A stretch of 64,000 bases of DNA from assembly GCA_037074765.1 (NCBI GenBank), contig JBAMDO010000005.1, positions 248,001 to 312,000 of the forward strand, given 5' to 3'. The stretch comes from Mansonella perstans (Eukaryota; Nematoda; Chromadorea; Rhabditida; Onchocercidae). Below, in pieces: positions 1 to 11,380 of the stretch. Both the position numbers and the translations under genes were made by a program. The notes under the pieces are model-generated. The model was not told the DNA's origin and did no database searches. It worked only from the letters and a program-made list of their open reading frames with translations. Position 1 is the stretch's first letter, and the number at the start of each line of letters is the position of its first letter.

Positions 1-3000
1 AGAGGTGATCCAGTTACAGGAAGGTTCATTGTGAAACCGCGTGATGTATCGCCAGATTTCCTTTCTTCATTGTTAGTTATTTTTCAATAGTTTCGATAAT
101 TAATTGCTTGACATTAAAAATTTTTTTACCTGAAGTTGTCTAGTAACTTTTTTCAACTTAAGACTGAATCGTTGTTCAAGATATGGACAACGTTTAACTA
201 TGCTTCGAGCGAAATTGTTGGGTGCTTCTGCGGTGGATTCCATTCATAAAAAGAACTTAGAAATTCTAAACGATCGAGGGAAAAAGTACCGACCGGGGCA
301 ATTTTCGGTGCTTACATCATGGAATATGGCTGGTGTTCTGGACCAAGAACGCAATTTGTACAAAGATATCATGCAGATCAGTAGTCAGTCGAGAGAGGTG
401 TGCTTTTATGCCAATTTTTTATAATTTATAGGCATCAGAAATTTGTGTTCTGATCAAGAACGCAATTTGTACAAAGATATAATGTGGATCAGTAGTCAGT
501 CGAGAAGGGTGTGCATTTATGTCAATTTTTTATATGTTTATAAAAATCAGAAATTTTCCTGCTGAAATTTGCGAATTTTTAAACTGGTCTTTCAATAACG
601 TGATTGTTCTTTTTTTTATCAGCATAATTTTAAAATTGGAAGACTAGGAAATATTATAGCGGTTGCCTTCGTCAGACAGCAGCTATTTACTGAATAGTGG
701 CCATGACACTACATATGAATCATGTTTGCGGATGCTTTTCGATACTTATTCACACTGGTTTCGTGCTGGCGTGGACGCTGTTCCATTACCTCTTCTATCA
801 GCAACTGTTAAATCGGTATAACTTTAAATATGTGTGGTAATAGCGATGTAGAATATCTTGATGTATTAAAGCTGAAGAAAACATGGAAGTTACGTATTAC
901 ATATTGCATGTATGGATTTAGCTCACCAGAATACGAAAATTATCTTCTGACATAAATCTCTTTTATAGATGTCTTTGCTGTCTGACTTGTTTACGGAAAT
1001 GGATCAGTATCGTTTTGTATTTGGGCATATGAAAATATTATTTTCGATTCGTTCATGCCTTGATAATGTGGACATTGGCAATATCATTTATTCACTGCTG
1101 AAATGCGTTTCGATCCTTGGCATTGTAAGTTTTTCTTAGCTTTATTATTTTAACACAATTTGTGATTGCTTCAATATTCTATTCGGTACTTTTTTACACT
1201 AGTTCTTTCTTTTCCAAAATTAGTTCGGTGGTAGATGTCAGTCTGAATTGGCATCAGTACAGCATGAATGCATAAAGCAAATGTTGTTGTGGTACACTGA
1301 CAATAATGAACAACGGCATACATTAAGCAAAAGTGAAATTATCTCCAGTGCCTTTGAGAATAGATATGAAAGATTGAAACTGACTGGCAAAATCCTCGAT
1401 TTCATAGTTACTTGACTTAACTAGATCAGTTTCATCAGATCCCGTGTTTTTTATAGTACTACAGGTTTAGATAACAAAGCTTCTTTTTTAAAATATGTAG
1501 CTACCGCTTCATAGTCAGCACACGAGGTCCAATCATCGGTTGATAATCGCTGTAGCAAATCCAATTTTCTGTTTATCACTTTCTATTTAGTCTTACGTAA
1601 CAAATAATTGCTTATGACTTGAAGGTTCATTTATACAGGTGATGGCCACAACAAAAACTGTTAGAAAAGAAGATAAATATATATATTGACCTGGATTAAT
1701 AAACGAAATGGAATTCATCGAGTAAACTTAACTTCTTAGTTGTCATTTGATTACTAAAAGAGTCATTTTAATAAACTATCAATTTAGGAAGATTCATTTG
1801 TGTCCAAAGCTGGCGCACAGAAAACAATTCTAACATGGGTTGAAAGTGGCCTGACTTCGAAGTTTGCTGAGATTCGAATCAGAACACTACAAGGATGTCT
1901 ATTCCTGCTACAAGCATTTGGTTTTGATGAATTAAGGACTGTATTTCTTTTCTTGGAGTCATTTCTGAGGGATCATTCGCAAATGAGGTAAATGAATTTG
2001 GTTACTGTTTGCACAGTTTAGGAAAAAAATTTTTGAAGGTGATCCTGAAATAGAACTTTTCATTGGCATAGTGAATGTCTCTGCAGAAGTTATTCTTTTC
2101 TTCCGCACTAATTTTTGCTTTTTAATTGGTAGGTATTTGAGTGAAGTAAAGGAAGAGATACAACATTTTCAATACGTAATCAGTTTTTATCAGTTATATT
2201 AGTGATAGAATTAGATTTAATCGCTGGGTTCATGAAATTCAAACTGTGCCTTTTTGAAGTGGTTGCGGACTATACGAATATGAAACGACATTGTGGACTG
2301 TAAGATTTTTCTTTTTTGGCAATTCTTCATATTCTTCTGACAGTTCAAGGACTGCATTTATCAATGTAAGTTACATTTTAATTTAGATATGCTTCCTTCT
2401 GTGAATTTTGTGAAGGGGTAGGTAGCATTTTTGAATTCCTTCTTGTATTATAACTAGTGAAATCTAATGCTATCTGTATTTATATTCTTAATGCTGCCGC
2501 TTTAAATCTAATAAAATATATTAACTTTTTTTAGATGATATGTGAAAAATTTGTGGCAGTTGCAACCCCTGGTTGGTTGATGAATTTAATATCTGTGGGT
2601 ATTGAAAAGCTAATCGTTGATTCTCGAATATATGTGCTCAGCTTTAGTCGTGTTGCCGTTCGTCAGTTCATATTTTTGTTTTTAATGGGTTTATTGATCT
2701 AGTTTCCAAATTAAGATTCTTGTAATGAAAACTTATTAAGTTTACTATAAAGTTGTTGAATACCTGTTACTTTTAGAAGCACTGGAAAATTATTTCTATG
2801 CACCTCAAAAATTTTTATACGCGCTTCGGATCTTTATTGCATGCTTATATCGAGGATTAGAGGAAGGAAGAATTCAAAATTTGGGATCTCAGCCATACGA
2901 TTCGCGTATTCATCTTATGGAACAGCATGCAGTGATATTCAGAATGTGAGTATCCAGATTATGGTCCTTTTTATTTTTTGTTGTGCAAACGATGATTTCC

Positions 3001-3974
3001 TAATGATTTGAATGGTGATTTTCTGTGCAGAACCTTAAAACTGTTAATTTATCAAATTCTTACGTCGTAAAAGCTCACCTATGTTTTGCAAAACTATTTG
3101 TTCACTAGATTTTTTAAAGATCTTTTTTTTTTCCAGCCAATAAATTTCACTACCATTCTGGTTCTTATTTTTCAGACTTGCGGAAGGTGCTGAAGATGAT
3201 GCATTGCAATTAATGAAGGTATTGCCGTATTTATTAATAGATTCGTTGAATCAAAGTGAGCTCATAAACAGCATTCTGAAAGAACTAATTCATCGATATA
3301 CAGGTCTTCCTCATCCACGTTCTGCTGCAATATTCAGAATTATTCACCATGTGAGCCTTTTACCGTATTTCTGGTACATGCAAACTATTCTGGTACATAT
3401 GGTATTTGGTATATATTTTATGATGAAAGCTTTTTTCTACCATTTAAATTTATTATATTTTAAAATTTAAAAGCTTGTTTTGACCTTCAACTACAGAAAA
3501 TTTGTCCTTGATAAATTATAAACGTTGCAGTGGTTTATCGTGCTACATAACCGTGAAACTGAGAGTGTTGTATTGGAATGGACTCTAAATGGTTTAGATT
3601 CTTTTAAGTATGTAACTGACCCTGCATTATTCCGATTTTATGTCAGTGCATTTCTCTGTTCTTCATCACCAAATCCTTGCATCGCGAATTTGTAAGCTTT
3701 CTCTTAACTTTATATCTCGTTATTGTTCAGCCGATGCCTTTTCGAGTGCGCTAGTTTTTTTTTTTGCATGGCGAAAGTTTTTTTTAAGCCAAATATTTTC
3801 TTCATGTCAATTAAGTTTAAGTAAAATGATTTTTTATTTCGCTTTTTTTTCTTTTTAAATATGGACATCTGATCATTTACTGTTGTTCTGAAAAAGTCAA
3901 ATGAAGATAGGAAACTTGAGGCGAACTGGAAGAGCACATATTTTCAAGTTTTGCGTAGCAGTTTGTTAAGATAG
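1..3974 (+). CDS. HTT: Huntingtin homologue, C-terminal part (5' end outside the window)
   Basis: Large HEAT-repeat scaffold protein; only its 3' exons are here. Exons with matching phases: 1-71, 181-397, 660-815, 969-1124, 1224-1406, 1788-1987, 2133-2175, 2344-2365, 2535-2661, 2777-2945, 3176-3350, 3531-3691 and 3911-3974 (TAG). The 2176-2343 part is not resolved, because no exon there keeps phase. The call rests on the end of the protein. The segment around VLPYLLIDSLNQSELINSIL (exon 3176-3350), then VVLEWTLNGLDSF and FYVSAFLCSSSPNPCIANL (exon 3531-3691), lines up in order and spacing with the last conserved block of animal huntingtins (a VLPTIL block, VRDWVMLSLSNF, then FFVSASTSPWVAAIL). 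The last exon (KLEANWKSTYFQVLRSSLLR) fits the final helix. The encoded protein is helical throughout, as expected for HEAT repeats. Nematode huntingtins are very divergent, so exact exon edges need transcript data. Confidence 0.75.
335..558 (+). repeat. Tandem duplication of an exon end with its splice donor
   Basis: The block from about 335 to 446 holds the last 63 nt of huntingtin exon 181-397, its donor and the start of the intron. It is followed directly by a second, diverged copy at about 447-558 (period 111-112 nt). Shared stretches include caagaacgcaatttgtacaa and gatcagtagtcagtcgaga. The second copy has lost one base near its start and gained one before the donor, so it no longer keeps the coding frame. 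Confidence 0.85.
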
Positions 3975-6145
3975 GAAAACGTTTGCAAGCTTGTTGTTAT
4001 TCTCAAAAACCATTTGAATAGTTCCAGGAATTTTATATAATGTGGAATTTTCACTTAGGTTGCAAAATTTCCTAAATTTTCTTTGCAGAAAAACGTCTTG
4101 TAGAAGTTAACATGTATATTTTGAATAAAAAAATTATAGATTTTATCTTGTCATTGGAAGCACATCAAATTTAGCTTGGATCGATGACTTCCTGTTTGAA
4201 TTTTCAGTGCGATCTGTGCTTTTACGGGTTTGTTTGTTTTTTATTAGTGCAACAGTGTAATTTTAAATTGTTGACAGTTTTTGTGGTCTGTGGTATTTTT
4301 GCTGGTTTTCGTATTTTTTTTTTTTTTTTGATTTTGAAGTTTGGTCAAGAGAGTTTTATGTTTCGACAATGGGTTTTTCAAATTTTGGTTCACTAGTTTT
4401 GAATCGGGTGTTTTTTCTATATCATCCTTACAGATGAAGAAGGATGCAAGAAATGGGTTAAAAGTGTCGATGGAGAAATTTGTGTTAAACGGGAAAACAT
4501 GCCGAGATCCCAGAAGAATAGCTTCTTTTCCACAGCTGTAATTCTTTTTTCTTCGATATGTGAGTTTCAAGCTTGGGTCTGTGTTATGTACCTCCGAATA
4601 TTGATTTCTTTATACCGATAAGAAAGACGTTTACCGATGATGTAATTTCGCTAATTCGAATTTGCACCTCCATAATTTCTTAACAAACTACGTTGCTTGG
4701 TATCTCGAATCTAGTATTTGCTGTTTTCAAATCCATTTCTCTTTTTCAGTTTTATGCACTATGACTTCTTCCTCCATTGTGTCTGCATAATTTTATAATG
4801 TATCGTTTGAGATTTCTTTTACTGTGATTTGATTATAGTTAGTGTTCTCAGTTTTTTCTTCGATTTCGTTTAATGACTGACATATCGGCTTGTTGTGACA
4901 AATTGTTATAATATTGTTTTGTTTCTACGAACGACGGAAACACTCACTGTACAGTATTCTAATAAAAACAAAGTAAGTAAATCTATGGATTTTCTCTGCG
5001 AATATGGAAAGTGTGATTAAACAACATCGCAACAATAAGTCATGTGAAACTTTTTCGCTTAGAATGATGCAAGCTTTATTCTTCATAATGTTTATTTACC
5101 TTTCGCTTTTGCAACAAGTGAAGTGCTAACTATTCGGTTGTTGCTTATTATTACGATTTCGAGATGTGACATTTTGGGTAATTTTTTCCAAGAGTTTCAT
5201 CTGTGTTTTTTCACTCCTTAACTGCATGTTATAACTATAAGACATGCTGTTTAAGGAATGTTTAGCAAAATTCTCTTTCAATACGCATTTCTCTGTACTG
5301 CAAAAGGAACCGAGAAACGCCTCGACATTTGCATAAGATTTTGATACACTGAAAGAGATTGTGTGATCACGAATAACCTTGGCCAAACTGATGAGGAATA
5401 ACATTCCAGGATTTCGATATGGATTTGTGAGTGACCAGTGAATGAACTCGATGATAGCATCTTGCAGGAGGGCTAAGGAAAATAACAGCACGAATAATTA
5501 TTGCTGATAGGAAATACTTTTATATGAGCTAGCAAATTGAAATATTTATGTTCAAAATTTTCTTGGATATATCATTTGGAATGGAAATGTTCAACCAGTC
5601 GTTTGTCAAAGGTTGAGTGATCACTGCGGGTGGAAATAGCGATATTTAAATACCGAAATATTCTAAAATGGAAGAGAGAAATCTAGGATGACTCGTTTGG
5701 ATTTTTCCACTCAGTGTTTACTCATTCATGGTTTGGTTGATTTTTGATGTATTATGGTCTTAAAAAGTAATGATATGGAAAAGTTCAAAGAAATGATGGG
5801 AAGTGGTAGATCGTCAGCAGCGTGATAACGTCTGCAGCAGTCGGCATGAGGAATCGTTATTGATCGTACCGGCCTGACGATTGTTGTCGATGCTTTCGGG
5901 ATGGGAGTGAAATGTTGTTGTATCATTGCCGACGAGAAGCTGGGTGTACGTTGTGTAAGACATACACGGATGGGAAGAGAGGGAGGATAACATTAGCAAA
6001 CGTTCCAATATACATTGGGTTTAATAGAGACGCACACTCGCTATCACGCACGCTATCTCATCGGAACGTCCAATATACGTTCATCCTTTGTGGTACGTAA
6101 TCACTACAGTGGTGTTGTTGACCGTGAAACGTTCGACGACTTTAA
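3975..6145. other. Intergenic stretch between huntingtin and the nuclear receptor
   Basis: AT-rich, with AATAAA-like signals just after the huntingtin stop (about 4123). It holds two open stretches I cannot assign: one on the plus strand after an acceptor at about 4432, open to about 4620, and one on the minus strand at 5126-5491, listed separately. A possible 5'UTR trans-splice acceptor for the nuclear receptor (cactacag) ends at about 6109. I see no RNA gene. Confidence 0.5.
5126..5480 (-). CDS. Possible terminal exon of an unknown minus-strand gene
   Basis: Open frame of about 117 codons on the minus strand, preceded on that strand by a good acceptor (ttttccttag, about 5479) and ending in a stop at 5126. 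The translation has mixed, protein-like composition and a helical look (for example LQDAIIEFIHWSLTNPYRN and LFLISLAKVIRDHTISF), and ends in a basic, Asn/Gln-rich tail. I do not recognise the family and found no convincing upstream exon between 5500 and 6140. It could be the last exon of a short gene lying between huntingtin and the nuclear receptor, or chance. Its length in this AT-rich DNA is the main support. Confidence 0.3.
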
Positions 6146-9100
6146 ATGGCACAACGTAAGTTCGTTCCTACCAGAATTGTTCACTTCGGTAGCAAATGAC
6201 AGCGACATGGAATTTCGAAGGAAAACTTGTTGTATTTATCGTAGAAGCGGTGTTCAGAGAGGATAAGATGGGGATGAATGTAAGTCCTAGTCTTTGTATT
6301 ACAGAAGCTGTACCTTACTATAGTTCAACTCATTAGTAACCTTTCTATTTTATTTATTTAGGAAGTGCTACCTGACTTTATTCATTCAACCATGGCATTG
6401 ATCGTTGCTTAAAGTTATTGATCTTGGCCTCCTACGATAGTACACTACCACGATAACTTAACAGTAGCTGCAAATTCTTGTATCCTTATCGCCGTGCTTC
6501 CTGACAGATATCTTTAGTATGTTAAGGCGGGCATAATTTTTTGTTGGTATTTGATGGCCATTAATCATTAGAGAAAATGAAGGAAATAGTAATATCCCAT
6601 GGTACTTTTTTAGCGCAGCTTATGCATTGTCGTTGTTGTTATATACGTTTCAAGTAAAGTATGTTCCCGAACACTTAGTCAAATTCAAATTGTTGAATTC
6701 GTACTATGAGAAATTTTAAAAAAATAAACACGATGGAGATGTATCTAAGTGTATTATTGTCCTTGTGTTAAATCCGAATTTCACATCAGCATAAGTACTC
6801 TGAAGTTTTACATTTATTCAGTATTATGCGTTTAAACCTTGGATGGATTTTCTTCCCATTAATTTCCTTGTTTCTGCAGTGAATTAATGACCTGGTATCC
6901 AGATACTACTTTTTCATATTCGTTTAATTATTTTGCGCATAGAAATATTGGCAGCTACGAATTTTGTGATTGAGTGCTTCCTAGAATAATCTTTTCCTGA
7001 TATGTAATTATGTTTCGCTTCTTCCAGTAATTCGAGACCTGATTTATTTCAGGTCGAAAAGTTCCAGAAGGTGAACTTTGTGCGGTCTGCTCAGATCTCG
7101 CAACAGGTTACCATTACGGTGTGGCGAGCTGCAATGGATGGTTAGTGTTTCTATACTGTTTTTGTTGGGAATTTTACCTGCAGGATTTCAACGACTTTTT
7201 TTGGTGAAGTTTGAATAGATATGTTTTTTATGTACATGTAGTTTAACTTTATTTTAGCATAGCAGATACTAAACAGTGGGAATCTTTTTATATTTGTATG
7301 CTTTTCTTTGAAATACACGAACTTACTGTAATTCAGCAAAACATTCTTCCGTCGTACCATTGTATCAGAACACACATTTGTCTGCCAATACCAGGGTAAT
7401 TGTGATGTCAACAAAAGTAAGTTATTGTATATGCAAAAAGAATAAAGTTGTACTTTCTATTGCACCGTGTAGAATTATCTACTAATAAATCCCTGTAAAA
7501 AAACATTGGCATTTTTTTCTCTGACATCAAGATTTTCATGAACTTTACTGATCAATGTTAATGCTTTAGACATCCGCTGTGCCTGTCGACATTGCCGTTT
7601 CAACAAATGCGTTGCTGTAGGAATGGATGCCAAAGGTTTGTCGTTTACTTTCTTAGCACTTTGTTGAATATATTTAGTTATGGGATTTATCAGATTATCA
7701 TGGCGTATTTAGTATGGCTATGCTGAAGGTGTTTCAGAACAGATATTAACGAAAATCCTTTTTTTAGCGATCCAGAATGATCGTGACCGCATCGGACCAA
7801 CCAAGAAAATGAAAATGAACAACCAAAATTCGACAGATGGTTGTGCGATTCATAGTCGTTCAGCAGAAGAAAGGGTAAAACATTCTTATATGTTATCATT
7901 GAGGTTATCATGGCATATGCTTTTTGATTAGTATTCTTCACCTTTTAGATTTGCTAGAAACTGGTGTGACAGGATAATAGAAATTAGTGAATTATTTTTG
8001 CAGCTGATAGAGCGTTTATTGGCGATTGAAAAGTTATGTATGAGATTACGGCAGTGTGTGCTTCCTGAAATCAGTGGACTTAAAGAAGCCGTTTGTGAAC
8101 CCTCACTTGTTAACGAAGTTAATAACCTCAAAATAGATGTTAGTTTTATAATAATAAGATCGCGTTTGATTTTGACTTTCGCAGTAATTTGTTGTTTATC
8201 CAATTGTTTCAGAATATTTGTTCACACTGTTCATAAAAGTTTTCTCTTAATTCAGCCATATACAAATGCGAAGGAATTGTATATTGCTACATTAAAAGAC
8301 ATACAAATGTGGAATAAACGGGAAATGCGAGTGGGTCTAGAATGGGCAAAAACCTTCGATTTATTTAATCAGCTATCTTTGGATGATCGAGTAAGTTCAT
8401 TTTTTTCTTTTTTTCACTGTGGTTATTTTACATTGTTACTAGGGTTCCGTGAGTGATAATTTATTTTGCTTAGCGGCAAGAATATCGAATTTTATACATC
8501 ATGTAATAACTGCAGATTGCATTGATAAAGAATTTTGGATTTACTTTCAACCTTTTAAATCGAAATTATTATGCACCTGACCATGGTACTGATAAATTGG
8601 TGTTACCTAATGGTGCCTATATTCGACGTCAAGTTCAAAATGAAGTTAAGTTACCTGGTTGTAGGTAGGTTTGCATTACAAGCTGATTTCGTTTTGTTTA
8701 ATTCCGCATTGTTTGTTCTTTGAATGCTTGTTATTATTTTTTCTTACAAGTTTTGGATTTCCAAAAGATGTTATACATTGCACTACAGATCAATTTATCA
8801 CCGGCAAATGGATGAGATTATGATTCCATTTAGACAGTTGAAAATCACCATGCCCGAATTCGCGCTGTTCAAAGCCAGTGTATTCTTTAACCCTGGTTTG
8901 TTTTATTAATTTGTTGAGTTACATTGCGGGCACATTCCAGGTACTTCCAAAAATCTTTTGTTTTAATTTTCAGATGCAATTAACCTTTCGCCTATAGCAA
9001 AGTCGCAAATTTATGCCGAAAGATCAAAGTATTTGGCAGCATTGTTTTATTTAATAACTTCGAAATGTGGAATAACTATGGGTGCACAAAAGTACGGCAG

Positions 9101-9328
9101 TTTGCTTATGATGGCCTCATCAGTGCAGGTAGGCATTTTTGTATAATTTTATTCACCAGTAGTTTTTAATAAATATAAATATATATGTATATATATGTTG
9201 ACTTAAATTTTTATTTGCTTTAGAACATAATTGCTCAAAACGAGGAAAATATGCAAGTTATGGATTTCTTTGAAGAAAATTGGAAAATGGATAATTTTGT
9301 TAAAGAAGTATGTTTAAAAGATCCATAA
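6146..9328 (+). CDS. Nuclear hormone receptor, nematode supplementary (HNF4-derived) type
   Basis: Ligand-regulated transcription factor, 378 residues in my model. Exons: 6146-6155, 7053-7140, 7337-7416, 7570-7635, 7768-7874, 8004-8138, 8256-8390, 8516-8664, 8789-8895, 8974-9128, 9224-9328; every phase agrees. The first coding exon is only 10 nt (ATG GCA CAA C); the triplet just before the ATG is an in-frame TAA, which fixes the start. The DNA-binding domain follows at once: zinc finger 1 uses C13, C16, C30 and C33 (CAVCSDLATGYHYGVASCNGC), with P-box CNGCKTFFRR typical of nematode receptors. Finger 2 uses C49, C55, C65 and C68 (KNIRCACRHCRFNKC). The ligand-binding domain carries the family signature EWAKTFDLFNQLSLDDR at about residues 191-207. 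The C-terminus (ENWKMDNFVKEVCLKDP) shows no clear AF-2 activation motif. I cannot name the C. elegans orthologue. Confidence 0.9.
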
Positions 9329-10875
9329 ATTACCGATATTAAGAAGATTGGGTTGTGTGTACATTTATACCGGTTTATTCACGTTTTTGGCGGTGATTTT
9401 TTTTCTGTTTTAATTGTTGACACATGTGTCTGTCGGTTTTATACGCCGATTTCTAGAAGCTTATGTGTTAATATTTTTCCAACAAATGACCTGCCCATTA
9501 ATGCCATAGAACTTCTTGTGGGAGAGGTTTTTCTGTCTTTCTTTTTTTTGAATTTTCAATTAGAGTTATTAGAAGTAATATTGTGAAGTCGTGCAAACAG
9601 ATTATTCGCTCATAAATTGTATTTGTTTCTTGAATGTAATGCAGTTGTGTGTTTTTGTTGCTTCCTGAATTATTTGATCTTTTTTTTTTTTTTTTCACGG
9701 TGATATGCTAATATGCGTAGTAATAATCATTCAGGATGTTTTAATTTTTTTCTCACTTTTTTTGTCTTTTTTTCTTTGATTTCTTAGTTATGCCTTGTAC
9801 TGAATGAAATGCCAAGGGTGTAGGTTTTCGAAGATCTCGTTATCTGATAAAGAAATGGACAAAACTAAAATAGTTTTTGTAAATGTGAAACGTATAAGCG
9901 AAAATAAATGTGATGCGCAACACTAAATGTAGAAATAGTTGCGCACTAAAGTTTGTACTATTTTTGTGCTATACATCTTTACACTTTTCTGCATACATTT
10001 TTTCTCTCGGCTATTTGTAAATTCTGCGGAGCAATGGTGGTAAAAGATGATAAAAGTGGGATCAGCATATATAAATGGCTGATCGTTATTGCAGTTTAAC
10101 TTTTTAGTCTTTATTTGTTAAAAGATTGGATCAGACTATTTCTTGGAGAAAGAAATTTGGATTTGTATGAAAAGATGAATGAGAATGCCGAACTATACAG
10201 TACAGTCTGATTCTAATTACATTTATAGAATACTAAGTAAGCGACAACATGTAGTAGTAATACAGTGGGACACTCATTGGACAACTATTTTTTTTTTTTT
10301 TTTTCCGCTTCGAAAAGATAATGTAATGTGATGATTTTTCTAAATTATGTGGCAAGTTTGATAAGTTGAGAAGATCTTTGATGTATAATGCATCGAATCC
10401 AATTTTTTTACTTCTCCTAGAGTGAATTTTAATTAAAAGGTTGAAGGGTATTCCGGTTCCTTCTTTTTTACTCTGTTTCAAGGACACGTTTACACTGTAC
10501 CTAATCTAACAAAACGCCAAAGAGGTGTAACCAAAGACAAAGTGAAGAGCAGCTTGATTAAAATGTTATTGAACTAAAGTGATGGCGAACGACTGGGGTT
10601 TATTGGGTTAGGATAGGGCTGGCACGATACGTGAATTGTTTTCATAAGCTAGACTTTGTCAAGAAAACTGACATTATGATGCCTCTTCAGAAGGTCGGTA
10701 TGCGATTACATTGCATAGTTAATGGTAGATAGACCGTAATATTGGATGTGTCTTGATATGATCGAAGTGATGATAAAAAAAAAATGAAGAAAAAGATATT
10801 TGTGAACGAATGATTGAATAGTTTGTCGACCATATCACTTATATTCCTTTTTTGCAACTTCAATGTCGAATTTCT

Positions 10876-10924
10876 TTTTCTTGTAACATTTTTCTGCGTA
10901 TTAGCGAAAAATGTTACAAGAAAA
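10876..10924. repeat. Perfect 19-bp inverted repeat with an 11-nt loop
   Basis: Arms 10876-10894 and 10906-10924 are exact reverse complements (the core of the left arm reads ttgtaacattttt). It lies between two same-strand genes, 50 nt before a run of 30 T. It could fold in DNA or RNA; no mobile-element ends or target-site duplication were recognised. Confidence 0.8.
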
Positions 10925-10940
10925 CGCAATGAACATCATT

Positions 10941-10943
<3 letters not shown>

Positions 10944-10973
<30 letters not shown>
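10944..10973. repeat. Poly(T) tract, 30 nt
   Basis: Uninterrupted run of T in the intergenic stretch before GNPAT. No coding sequence ends beside it. Confidence 0.95.
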
Positions 10974-10975
<2 letters not shown>

Positions 10976-11380
10976 AAACACTTAACTTTTAATGTGCTAA
11001 ATTTGGTCTTCTCGTTGTTTACATTCTTGCTTATCATTGCGTTGAGCAACAACCGTTATTGGTTCCATAGATGATTCGAAGTTTCATTAACGGAAATGAT
11101 TTTTTAGAGATTCCTAATTATTCCATGTATTTCATTTTATTTAAATCTAATTTCAAAGATCACTAATGGAAAACAGCATCTTGCTTTATCATTTATTTTT
11201 ATCAATTCGTTTAATTCATTTTTGTCTCATCTTTGAGCTGACCTGTAAAAATCCTTTAATACGAAATTTCTTTTTCAGAGTGTAAGTGCAAAAATCAATC
11301 GCAAAGTTGTCTGTGATCATTGTGTTCATCAAACAAAATTCACAGTAAGCGTAAAATATTAAACGCACTTTATTTGCATT

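Larger units (their letters stand above)
9329..11380. other. Intergenic stretch, nuclear receptor to GNPAT
   Basis: Low-complexity, AT-rich sequence with T-tracts at about 9681-9696 and 10944-10973, and one strong hairpin at 10876-10924. A good acceptor (tttttcag, about 11279) about 100 nt before the GNPAT start may be a trans-splice site. No coding exon is supported. Confidence 0.5.

Noticed and set aside
4433..4620. Plus-strand stretch reading DEEGCKKWVKSVDGE after an acceptor at 4432
   Set aside because: It suggests a downstream exon of huntingtin or another gene, but huntingtin already ends in phase at 3974 and no partner exon was found.
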